Assembly (NCBI GenBank): GCA_902806215.1
Contig: CADCVT010000113.1
Coordinates: forward strand, 1-10,454
DNA from: an uncultured Solirubrobacteraceae bacterium
Lineage (GTDB): Bacteria; Actinomycetota; Thermoleophilia; Solirubrobacterales; Solirubrobacteraceae
DNA length: 10,454 bases
Reading direction: 5' to 3'
Under the pieces are notes generated by a model. It searched no databases. It saw only the letters and a program-made list of their open reading frames with translations, and was not told the DNA's origin. Made by a program: the position numbers and the translations under genes. Below, one piece after another: positions 1-5,988 of the stretch (its first letter is position 1; each line of letters starts with the position of its first letter).

Positions 1-584
1 ACGACGCGCAGCTCGGGGCCGGCGACGTACGCGACGCGGAACCCGGACGGCGACCAGCTCGGCGCGCGCACCGTCGCCTCCGCCGCGACGGACCACCGGC
101 GGCGGCCGCGGAGGTCGACCGCGATGAGCTCAGAGCCCCGCGTGGCGGCGACGAATCGCCCCCGCGGGGACCACGTCGCCTCGTTCACCGCACCGAGGAG
201 GGAGCGGCGGACGCCGCCGCCGACGATCCACGGCGAGCCGGTCAGCGGGACCGGGCTGTCGCGCAGGGTGCGCGGGTCGGCGGCGAGCACGAGGATCCGG
301 CCGCCGCCGGGCAGCTCGTCGAGACCCGCCGCGCGCGAGGGCGCCGGCCGGTCGTCGACGACGGCCCGGACGCGGTCCTCCACCCAGTCGGCGACCGCGT
401 CGCCCGGAGGGGACAGCGCCCCGACGAGCGCGACGACGCCCGCCGCGGCCGCAAGGACCGGCCCGAGCCGACGGCGCCGCCGCCCTCGGGCGGCGTGCTC
501 CGCGGCGGCAAGCTCCCACGCCTTGCGGCGAGCCTCCCCCTCGCCGGGCGCCCGAAGCTCGCGGAGACGGTCTTCGACCGTCAT
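1..584 (-). CDS. Membrane-anchored PD40/WD40-like propeller protein, partial (C-terminus beyond left edge)
   Basis: The reading frame is open from an ATG at 584 to the window edge, 194 codons, with no stop. A good Shine-Dalgarno (AAGGGG) lies 6 nt before the ATG. Residues 1-39 are charged and Arg-rich, ending in a run of five Arg; 40-57 (LGPVLAAAAGVVALVGAL) form one membrane segment, followed by SPPGDAVADWV. The remainder should therefore be outside the cytoplasm. Two blade-like motifs are visible, WSPRGRFVAA and WSPSGFRVAYVAG, typical of PD40/TolB-like beta-propellers. It follows the sigma factor gene on the same strand, 58 bp after its stop. Sigma factors paired with such membrane propellers are, from memory, common in Thermoleophilia. 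A role as sensor or anti-sigma partner is inference: I see no zinc-finger anti-sigma motif in the short cytoplasmic part. The protein is incomplete here, so its full domain content is unknown. Confidence 0.8.
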   Translation of the reverse strand, partial: MTVEDRLRELRAPGEGEARRKAWELAAAEHAARGRRRRRLGPVLAAAAGVVALVGALSPPGDAVADWVEDRVRAVVDDRPAPSRAAGLDELPGGGRILVLAADPRTLRDSPVPLTGSPWIVGGGVRRSLLGAVNEATWSPRGRFVAATRGSELIAVDLRGRRRWSVAAEATVRAPSWSPSGFRVAYVAGPELRV

Positions 585-642
585 CGCTCGCCCCTTCGGG
601 GCACCGGGCCGAGCGGATGACGCGGCGCGGGGCGGCGAGCTC

Positions 643-1236
643 TCATCGCGCGCTCCTTGCCCACGGCTCCAGCGCGTCGAGCGCCCGGCGCAGCCGGGAG
701 TTGACCGTGCCCCGCGGGACGTCGAGGGCTGCCGCGATCTCTCCCGGCGTGAGCTCGAGGACGTGCCGCAGGACGACGACGGTCCGCTGGTCGTCGGGCA
801 ACGCCGCGAGCGCGGCGGCGAGGCCCTCGACGTCGGCGAGGTCGACGATCGGCGAGGCGAGGACCGCGAGCGGCTCGTCGCCGACCTCGCGCCTCAGAGA
901 CCGGGCGCGGAGCGCGTCGATCGCGCGGCGGGCGACGATCGTCCGCAGCCACGGCCCGAACGGCCGCGACCGGTCGAAGCGGTCGAGCGCCGCGACGGCG
1001 AACAGGAACGCCTCCTGCGCGACGTCCTCGGCGGCCAGCGCGTCGCGGATGACGAACCACGCGGCGCGATAGGCGGCAGGCCAGTGCGCCCGGAAGAGCC
1101 CCTCCAGCGCGGCCGCGTCGCCGCGCTGCGCGGCCCGGACGAGGGCTCGCTCGCGCCGCGGGCTCACCGCGCGCGGACGAACCGCCCGGGGCACGGCCAC
1201 GCTCGCATGCGACGCCAAACCAGAGCCCTCCTCCAC
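643..1236 (-). CDS. ECF-type RNA polymerase sigma factor
   Basis: A 197-aa protein with two-domain sigma-70 ECF architecture. Region 2 spans about residues 40-112 and includes the core-binding DVAQEAF motif (71-77) and the PFGPWLRTIVARRAID stretch (92-107). Region 4 spans about 140-190 with ALPDDQRTVVVLRH, then a helix-turn-helix (LTPGEIAAALDVPRGTVNSR, 162-181) that would contact the -35 element. It should direct core RNA polymerase to a small regulon. The GTG at 1236 gives the longest frame but has no clear ribosome site; a TTG at 1218 (codon 7) sits 8 nt after GGAGGAGG and is a serious alternative start. The next gene on this strand is the membrane propeller protein (58-bp gap), a likely functional partner. 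The closest gene upstream is the ligase, 117 bp away, so it may have its own promoter; that leader holds a hairpin and an 11/12 direct repeat. Confidence 0.9.
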   Translation of the reverse strand: MEEGSGLASHASVAVPRAVRPRAVSPRRERALVRAAQRGDAAALEGLFRAHWPAAYRAAWFVIRDALAAEDVAQEAFLFAVAALDRFDRSRPFGPWLRTIVARRAIDALRARSLRREVGDEPLAVLASPIVDLADVEGLAAALAALPDDQRTVVVLRHVLELTPGEIAAALDVPRGTVNSRLRRALDALEPWARSAR

Positions 1237-1246
1237 GCCAACCTAA

Positions 1247-1264
1247 CCGACCCTGACGGGTCGG
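1247..1264. terminator. Perfect 7-bp hairpin in the ligase-sigma gap (weak terminator or operator)
   Basis: The arms CCGACCC and GGGTCGG flank the loop TGAC. On the minus strand the hairpin follows the ligase gene by about 90 nt and is itself followed by GTTAGGTTGG, which has only a broken T-run, so a rho-independent terminator would be weak. It lies 10 nt before the GTG of the sigma gene, so an operator or a translation-affecting hairpin is equally possible. Confidence 0.35.
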
Positions 1265-1316
1265 GAGACACGGGCGGGAAGCCGCGCGGTTCGGGAACAG
1301 GGATCGACCCTCACGG
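1248..1316. repeat. Direct repeat pair in the sigma-factor leader
   Basis: CGACCCTGACGG (1248-1259) and CGACCCTCACGG (1305-1316) match at 11 of 12 positions and start 57 bp apart, both upstream of the sigma factor gene. The first copy overlaps the hairpin at 1247-1264. Two similar sites in a regulator's leader could be operator half-sites, but 12-mers with this base composition may recur by chance in so GC-rich a sequence. Confidence 0.3.
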
Positions 1317-1353
1317 ACCGCACTACGCGCGCGAGGGCGCGGGAGGTCCCGGA

Positions 1354-2298
1354 CTACTGGTCGAGCTGCGCGAGCGTGCACTCGCGCGGGTCCTTGTCCT
1401 CGCGCCAGCGCTGGATCTTCGACCCGTGTCGGATGCGGCCCTCGGAGACGTGGTCGAACGTCACCTCGACCACCAGTTCCGGTCGGAGCTCCCGCCATTC
1501 CAGTTCTCTGTCGCTCTGCCAGCGGCTCGGCTCGCCCATGCCCGACGTGCCGGTCTCGTAGGGCTTCAGCTTGTCGACGAGCGCGCGCTTCTCGGCCGCC
1601 TTCAGGCCGCTCGTGTGGCCGACGACCCGGAGGTTCCCGTCCTCGCCGTAGAGCGCGAGGATCAGCGAGCCGACGGTGCCCGGCTCCTTGCCCGGCCGCC
1701 ACCCGTGCACGACGGCGTCGATCGTGCGCACGCGCTTGATCTTCACCATCCCGGTCCGCTCGCCGGGCCGATAGGGCGCGGCGAGCTCCTTGGCGATGAC
1801 GCCCTCGGCGCCGCGCAGCCACGGCTCGGCGTCGGCGGGGTCGTGCGACCACGGCGTCAGGGCCAGCGGCTCGTCGACGCGCCGCTCCAGCCGGGCGCGG
1901 CGCTCCTCGAACGGCCGGTCGAGCAGGACCTCGTCCTCGTCGGCGAGCAGATCGAACGCGATGAACTTCGCCGGCGTCTGCTCGGCGAGCATCGCGATCC
2001 GCGACGCGGCCGGGTGGATCCGCTGGCCGAGGACGTCGAAGAGCTGGGTGCCGTCCTCGGCGAACACGACGATCTCGCCGTCGATGACGTAGCGGCCGTC
2101 GGGGAAGACGAGCTCGGGGAAGTAGCGCGAGAGCGCCTTTCCGTTGCGCGACTGCAGGTAGACCTCGCCCCGGTCGACGAACGCCACGCAGCGGAAGCCG
2201 TCCCACTTCGGCTCGTACGCCCAGCCGTCGCCCTCGGGCACGCGCGCGCGGGATCGAGCGAGCTGCGGCGGTACGGGAGGGTTGAGCGGGAGCGCCAT
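1354..2298 (-). CDS. ATP-dependent DNA ligase (LigC-like)
   Basis: A 314-aa nucleotidyltransferase of the ATP-dependent DNA ligase family that would seal DNA nicks through a lysyl-AMP intermediate. Motif I is EPKWDGFR, with nucleophile K31; SRNG (50-53) is motif Ia; the DGE of IDGEIVVF (73-75) is motif III; KFIAFDLL (111-118) is motif IIIa; EGVIAKE (165-171) is motif IV; GMVKIKR (183-189) is motif V. Residues from about 195 form the OB-fold part (HGWRPGKEPGTVGSLILALY). Its length matches stand-alone LigC-type ligases, not multi-domain LigD: no polymerase or nuclease domain is attached and no Ku gene is in the window. The ATG at 2298 gives the usual N-terminus, but the 17 bp before it (after the preceding stop) has no purine-rich ribosome site, suggesting translational coupling to the gluconolactonase-like gene. 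Function in repair or end joining is inferred from the family. Confidence 0.93.
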   Translation of the reverse strand: MALPLNPPVPPQLARSRARVPEGDGWAYEPKWDGFRCVAFVDRGEVYLQSRNGKALSRYFPELVFPDGRYVIDGEIVVFAEDGTQLFDVLGQRIHPAASRIAMLAEQTPAKFIAFDLLADEDEVLLDRPFEERRARLERRVDEPLALTPWSHDPADAEPWLRGAEGVIAKELAAPYRPGERTGMVKIKRVRTIDAVVHGWRPGKEPGTVGSLILALYGEDGNLRVVGHTSGLKAAEKRALVDKLKPYETGTSGMGEPSRWQSDRELEWRELRPELVVEVTFDHVSEGRIRHGSKIQRWREDKDPRECTLAQLDQ

Positions 2299-2315
2299 GG
2301 AGGCGAAGAGCGTAG

Positions 2316-3077
2316 TCAGACGCGGGCGGGCGGCACCGGCAGCCCCGGAACGTCGACGCTCGTGCGCAGGACCGCGTCGGCGGTCGTGATGTACAGGTCG
2401 CGCAGGTCCGGCCCGCCGAAGCACACGTTCGAGACGAACTGCGTGTCGACCTCGAGCACGCTGTCGAGCGTGCCGTCCGGCAGGTAGCGCCGGATCGTGT
2501 GGCTGTTGCCGGTCGCCACGAGCAGGGCGCCGTCGGCGTCCACCGCAAGCCCGTCGGCCTCGGGGCCGTCGACGTCGGCGAAGCGCTCGGTCGCGTTGCG
2601 CCAGACGGTGCCGGTCGCGTAGTCGGCGACGTAGAACGTCTCGCCGTCGGGCGCGCAGGCGATGCCGTTCGGCCACATGAGGTGCGGCAGCTCGGTGTGC
2701 TCGACCGTGCCGCCGGGCGAGATCCGGACGAGCACGGCGGGCACCGGCGGCTCGCCGAGCACTCCGTTGAACCGCAGGCCGCCGACGAGCAGGGTGCCGT
2801 CGGCGAGCGTTCCGCAGTCGTTGTAGCCCGCGATCCCCGGCTCGTGGCCGAGCAGGACGTCGTCGCCGCACACCACGTCGCGGCCGGTGACGATCAGCCG
2901 CCCGTCGGCGTGGAGCGCGGCCCCGCCGACACCACGGCGCTTGGCGATGACGGTCTCGGTGCGGCCGTCGGCCTCGACGCGGAAGACGCCGCCGCTGAGG
3001 ACGCTCGAGAAGATCAGCCCGCGGCCGTCCCACACCGGCGCCTCGGCGAGCGCGTAGCCCTTCGAGACGACCTCCAC
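2316..3077 (-). CDS. SMP-30/gluconolactonase/LRE-like six-bladed propeller protein
   Basis: A 253-aa protein of the SMP-30 superfamily, metal-dependent lactonases that open sugar or other lactones. The expected metal ligands are in place: E12 in AEAPVWD, N86 in GYNDCGTL, N137 in WPNGIACAPDG and D175 in ADGLAVDADG; blade repeats of the form 'DG-x(4)-V' recur along the chain. No signal peptide, so probably cytoplasmic. The start is a GTG, 3 bp after the stop of the SDR gene, which implies co-transcription; the ligase follows 17 bp later. The combination SDR plus lactonase could represent oxidation of a sugar or alcohol to a lactone followed by hydrolysis, but no residue I can see fixes the substrate, so this pathway link is inference. 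Confidence 0.88.
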   Translation of the reverse strand: MEVVSKGYALAEAPVWDGRGLIFSSVLSGGVFRVEADGRTETVIAKRRGVGGAALHADGRLIVTGRDVVCGDDVLLGHEPGIAGYNDCGTLADGTLLVGGLRFNGVLGEPPVPAVLVRISPGGTVEHTELPHLMWPNGIACAPDGETFYVADYATGTVWRNATERFADVDGPEADGLAVDADGALLVATGNSHTIRRYLPDGTLDSVLEVDTQFVSNVCFGGPDLRDLYITTADAVLRTSVDVPGLPVPPARV

Positions 3078-3080
3078 GAC

Positions 3081-3878
3081 CTACCGCCGTGGAGCGGCGC
3101 TCGGGCCGCGCAGGATCCGCAGCATCCGGTCGCCGGCGGCGGGAGAGAGGCCGTGGACGGCGCCGAGGAGCCGCACGATCGGCGGGTGGTAGACGCTGCG
3201 CGCGTCCTCCTCGATCCCCGTGATGATCTTGTCGGCCATCGAGCGGGCGGGAGCGGCGTTCGGGCCGCCCTTGTACCAGGAGGGCATCCGCTCCTTCTCG
3301 TGGTCGTGCAGCGACGTGGCGATCTCGCCCGGGTAGACCATCGTCAGCGACACGCCGGTGCCGGCGAGCTCGTGGCGCAGCGCCTCGCCGAACATCCGCT
3401 GCGCCGCCTTCGTCGCGCCGTACACCGCCGCCTGCGGGAAGGAGCGGTGCCCCGCGCCGCTCGAGACGACCACCACGTGGCCGCTGCCCTGCCGCAGCAG
3501 CGTCGGCAGTGCGGACTTGACCGTGTAGACGGTGCCGAGCCAGTTGACCCGCGTCATCTCCTCCATGTGGTCGACCGACTGCTCGCGCACGAGCTCGTAG
3601 TGGGTCAGCCCCGCGTTGGAGACGACGAGGTCGATCCCGCCCGCCCGCTCGGCGAAGCGCGCGACCGCGCCCTCGACCGACGCGCGATCGCCGACGTCGA
3701 CGCCGCCCAGCACGACGTGGTCGCCCGGCAGGACGTCGGCCAGCGCCTCGAGCTCGGACTCCGAGCGGGCCAGCAGGCCCACGGTCGCCCCGCGGGCGGC
3801 GAGCCGCTCGGCCAGCGCCCGGCCGATCCCGCGCGACGCGCCCGTGACCAGTGCTCGCGTGCCCGCTCCAACGTTCAT
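3081..3878 (-). CDS. Short-chain dehydrogenase/reductase (SDR, classical)
   Basis: A 265-aa classical SDR with a Rossmann fold. TGASRGIG (12-19) is the cofactor glycine motif; R38 after the second strand favours NADP(H); D61 is the adenine-contacting Asp; NAG (88-90) follows the fourth strand. The catalytic set is complete: N112, S139/S140, Y153 and K157 (YGATK). The C-terminal part (YPGEIATSLHDHEKERMPSWY) recalls the 3-ketodihydrosphingosine reductase-like branch, but this is too weak to assign a substrate. The frame extends further upstream but would run into the divergent regulator; ATG 3878 places the Rossmann motif at the usual distance from the N-terminus. There is no Shine-Dalgarno, while TAGGAT ends 7 nt before the ATG, so the mRNA is probably leaderless. 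It heads a cluster with the lactonase-like and ligase genes. Confidence 0.92.
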   Translation of the reverse strand: MNVGAGTRALVTGASRGIGRALAERLAARGATVGLLARSESELEALADVLPGDHVVLGGVDVGDRASVEGAVARFAERAGGIDLVVSNAGLTHYELVREQSVDHMEEMTRVNWLGTVYTVKSALPTLLRQGSGHVVVVSSGAGHRSFPQAAVYGATKAAQRMFGEALRHELAGTGVSLTMVYPGEIATSLHDHEKERMPSWYKGGPNAAPARSMADKIITGIEEDARSVYHPPIVRLLGAVHGLSPAAGDRMLRILRGPSAAPRR

Positions 3879-3885
3879 GAGCGCG

Positions 3886-3891
3886 ATCCTA
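3886..3891 (-). promoter_or_regulatory. Putative -10 box (TAGGAT) for the SDR gene, leaderless
   Basis: On the minus strand TAGGAT is followed by 7 nt and then the SDR ATG, the spacing expected if transcription starts at or next to the start codon. A weak -35 candidate, GCGACC, lies 18 bp upstream (3910-3915) and shares only the GAC core of TTGACA. No ribosome site is present, consistent with a leaderless transcript. Confidence 0.5.
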
Positions 3892-3903
3892 TTCGGAGCG
3901 AGA

Positions 3904-3909
3904 TAGGGT
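3904..3909 (+). promoter_or_regulatory. Putative -10 box (TAGGGT) for the MntR/DtxR-family gene
   Basis: TAGGGT ends 8 nt before the ATG at 3918. The same AGGG could act as a ribosome site at 9-nt spacing, so a leadered transcript cannot be excluded. No convincing -35 is seen at 16-19 bp. This box and the SDR -10 are the two arms of an inverted repeat, CCTAT (3888-3892) and ATAGG (3903-3907), separated by 10 bp. Confidence 0.4.
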
Positions 3910-3917
3910 GGTCGCGC

Positions 3918-4631
3918 ATGTCCACGGAGCACGCGACCGTCGCCGAGGAGGAGTACCTCCAGACGCTGTTCTGGCTGTTCGAGGCGGGTCTGCCGATGAC
4001 CGGGGCGAACGTCGCCCGCGCCATGCAGCTGTCCGCGCCGACGGTCCACGAGATGATCGGCCGCCTCGAGCGCGACGGGTACATCACCCGCGCCGCCGAC
4101 AAGACGATCGACTTCACCGACTCAGGCCGCACCCACGCCGAGGGGATAGTCCGACGGCACCGGCTCATCGAGCGGTTCCTCACCGACGTCCTCGGGATCC
4201 CGTGGGACGAGGTCCACGAGGAGGCCGAGCGGCTCGAGCACGCGATGTCGCCGGTGCTCGAGGAGCGCATGATGGCCGCCATCGGCGACGCAAAGACCTG
4301 CCCCCACGGGCACCCGATCACGCCGGGCTCGCGCATCGAGGGCGTCCCGCTCAAGGACGTCGAGCCGGGCGCGAAGGTCACGATCCTGCGCTTCGAGAAC
4401 GAGGCCGAGGACCTCCTGCACGAGCTGCGCGCCGCGGGCCTCGAGCCGGGCCTGGAGGGCACGCTCGCGTCCACCGGCGACGACGAGGTCGTCGTCGACG
4501 CGCCGGGCCGGAGCGTCACCGTGACCGCGTCGGTCGCCGAGACGGTCAGCGTGATCGCCGACCCGTCCCCACCGCCGCGGATCGCGCTGCCCGAGCAGCT
4601 CGTCCTGTCGAAGGACCGTTACGGGCGCTGA
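3918..4631 (+). CDS. MntR/DtxR-family metal-dependent transcriptional regulator
   Basis: A 237-aa metalloregulator with three parts: winged helix (about 1-70, recognition region NVARAMQLSAPTVHEMIGRL), metal-binding dimerisation domain (about 75-135, ending in the family motif TCPHGHPI) and a C-terminal FeoA/SH3-like domain (about 140-218). Candidate metal ligands are H81 and E85 (RHRLIERF), H100, and E104, E107 and H108 (ERLEH). The position that is Cys102 in DtxR/IdeR is E104 here, as in MntR; the N-terminal ligand site has E12 where MntR has Asp and DtxR Met. This points to manganese rather than iron, but three-domain forms with mixed residues exist, so metal choice is inference. It should repress metal-uptake genes when metal is bound; no transporter is nearby. 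ATG 3918 is the only good start. A small gene follows after 28 bp. Confidence 0.92.
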   Translation: MSTEHATVAEEEYLQTLFWLFEAGLPMTGANVARAMQLSAPTVHEMIGRLERDGYITRAADKTIDFTDSGRTHAEGIVRRHRLIERFLTDVLGIPWDEVHEEAERLEHAMSPVLEERMMAAIGDAKTCPHGHPITPGSRIEGVPLKDVEPGAKVTILRFENEAEDLLHELRAAGLEPGLEGTLASTGDDEVVVDAPGRSVTVTASVAETVSVIADPSPPPRIALPEQLVLSKDRYGR

Positions 4632-4659
4632 GCCCGAACGCACGCCCGACGGCCGCTAC

Positions 4660-4893
4660 GTGATCATCGACGGGCGGCGCTGGCGGGCGACCGACCCGGG
4701 CATCCCGGAGGAGCGCCGGCAGGAGCTCGTCAACGAGCTCATGGACGCCCGCCGAGCGGTCGGAGCGGCGAAGCGCGCGGGCGACGAGGAGGCCGAGCGG
4801 GCCGCCCGCGCGCGCGTGCACGCGGCCAAGGTCGCGCTCGGCGAACGCGGCCCCAAGTGGTGGGAACGAGAGGGACCCCCAGACGCGAAGTGA
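4660..4893 (+). CDS. Small conserved-looking hypothetical protein (WRATDP motif)
   Basis: A 77-aa charged protein: IDGRRWRATDPGIPEE at the N-terminus, a helix rich in Ala, Arg and Glu (about 18-62), then VALGERGPKWWE near the C-terminus. I recall a widespread family of small uncharacterised bacterial proteins of the form 'PDGRYIVxDGRRWRATDP ... AKVALGERGxPWWE'; no function is known to me. The first in-frame start is GTG 4660, but the codons just before it encode TPDGRY, which I believe belongs to the conserved N-terminus, so the real start may be non-standard or upstream. It lies 28 bp after the regulator gene and is probably co-transcribed with it. No signal peptide or membrane segment. Confidence 0.75.
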   Translation: MIIDGRRWRATDPGIPEERRQELVNELMDARRAVGAAKRAGDEEAERAARARVHAAKVALGERGPKWWEREGPPDAK

Positions 4894-4907
4894 GGGGTGC
4901 GACCCCG

Positions 4908-4937
4908 TTGTGCCGGGGGGTCCTGGGGGCGCAGAGT
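4908..4937 (+). promoter_or_regulatory. Putative promoter of the secreted-protein gene
   Basis: TTGTGC (4908-4913) and CAGAGT (4932-4937) are separated by 18 bp, and 7 nt separate the latter from the ATG at 4945. No ribosome site is visible, so a leaderless transcript is plausible. The motifs are partial matches to TTGACA and TAnnnT, and GTGCGACCC occurs twice here (4897-4905 and 4936-4944), which may be a small repeat or chance. Confidence 0.35.
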
Positions 4938-4944
4938 GCGACCC

Positions 4945-5935
4945 ATGAACCGCACCGCGCTCCTCACCACCCTGACCGCCGCCGCAGCCATGGCGTTCAC
5001 CGCTCCCGCCACGGCGACCGCGCCCGCCAACGACAACGTCGGCAGCGCGTTCACCATCGCCGGCTCGCCCAAGTCGTACAACCTCACCTCCGCCGGCACG
5101 GAGAACGGTGAGAAGACGCTGCCCGGTTCGAGCCTGGACACGGTCTGGTACAAGTGGACGGCGCCCGGCTCCGGCGCGGCCTACGCCAGCGTCTGCGGCG
5201 CGCCCGGCGGAGAGCACCTCGCGCAGGTGTTCGCGAAGCCGGCCAACGAGGCGGCGACGATCGGCAACCTCATGGAGACCGCCGACGACTGGTACGGCAA
5301 CCCGATCGAGAGCACGTCGTGCCAGGCTCGCTTCGACGCGGTCAAGGGCGCGACGTACTACGTCCAGATCGACCGCACGAAGGACGCGGAGAACGAGCGA
5401 CGCGGCCGCCCCGAAGACCACCGTCACCGCCCCGCCGGCGACGGTCGCGCACGACGCGCAGCCGAAGATCGCGTTCTCGGTCGCCGACGAGCACCCGGGG
5501 TCGTCCTCGGCGTGCAGCATCGACGGCGGCGAGTGGGAGCCGTGCGCGGCGCCATTCCGGATGCCGGTCCTGGGCGCGGGCAAGCACACCGTCGCCATCC
5601 GCTCGACCGACGTCGCCGGCAACGCCGAGACCGAGCCCGCCACGGCCTCGTACACGGTGCTCGAGGGCCCGAAGCCCGTCGTCCCCGCGCCGCCCGTCAA
5701 GGTCGAGCAGCCGTCGCTCACGCCGCCCCCCGCGGCCTGCACGCAGTCGCTCAAGGCGCCGAAGAGCGTGAAGCGAAGCGTGCTCAAGCGGGGTCTGCGG
5801 AAGGCCGTCAAGCTCGCCGTCGAGACGACCGGACCCTGCACCGAGAAGGTCGCGATGAAGCGCCGCGGCGGCAAGGTCGCCGTCGTCGTCACCGCCGGTC
5901 CGCTCAAGCGGACCGCGTCGGTGAAGGTCCGCTAG
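4945..5935 (+). pseudogene. Secreted PPC-like plus Ig-like domain protein, frame broken near 5390-5402
   Basis: Starting at ATG 4945, the first frame encodes a signal peptide (residues 1-26, cleavage likely after TAPATATA) and a beta-sandwich, PPC-like domain: APANDNVGSAF, then DTVWYKWTAPGSG, a Cys pair (SVCGAP and STSCQARF) and ATYYVQIDR at about 5370. From about 5393 the sensible protein continues in the next frame (TSDAAAPKTTVTAPP), with an Ig-like module (CSIDGGEWEPC, then TDVAGNAETEPATASYTV), a Pro-rich linker and a basic C-terminal segment ending in a TAG at 5933-5935. The halves join if one base is removed or two are added; loss of one AC unit from an AACACG-like run at 5392-5395 would explain it exactly. 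It could be a true mutation, a sequencing or assembly error, or, least likely, programmed frameshifting. The intact protein would be about 330 aa, exported. Function unknown; such modules are usual in extracellular proteins of this group. Confidence 0.7.
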
Positions 5936-5949
5936 AGGCCGGGGCGCAT

Positions 5950-5980
5950 CCCCCGCTTGGCCAGCACGAGCCGGCGGGGG
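5950..5980. terminator. Hairpin between converging genes
   Basis: CCCCCGC (5950-5956) pairs with GCGGGGG (5974-5980), and inside it GGC (5959-5961) pairs with GCC (5970-5972). It sits in the 53-bp gap between the secreted-protein gene and the LysE-type gene, where a two-way terminator is expected. There is no T-run on either side, so rho-independent termination is uncertain. Confidence 0.45.
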
Positions 5981-5988
5981 CGCGTCGC

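Noticed and set aside
1240..1245. TAGGTT as -10 box for the sigma gene
   Set aside because: It ends 3 nt before the GTG, too close for a leaderless start, and the sequence 17 bp upstream (TCTCCC) does not resemble a -35.
1238..1248. DtxR/IdeR iron box (GGTTAGGTTGG on minus) before the sigma gene
   Set aside because: Only one half (TTAGGTT) matches the DtxR/IdeR consensus; the other half is absent.
1354..2298. LigD-type NHEJ locus
   Set aside because: The ligase has only the ligase and OB domains and no Ku, polymerase or nuclease gene is in the window.
124..2487. 787-codon plus-strand open frame
   Set aside because: It lies opposite the sigma, ligase and lactonase genes, is low-complexity Arg/Gly/Ala-rich, and no family motif is visible; high GC removes stops from the antisense frames.
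3605..3906. Small frames inside the SDR gene on both strands
   Set aside because: Alternative frames of a gene whose own frame contains all SDR motifs; no independent start signals.
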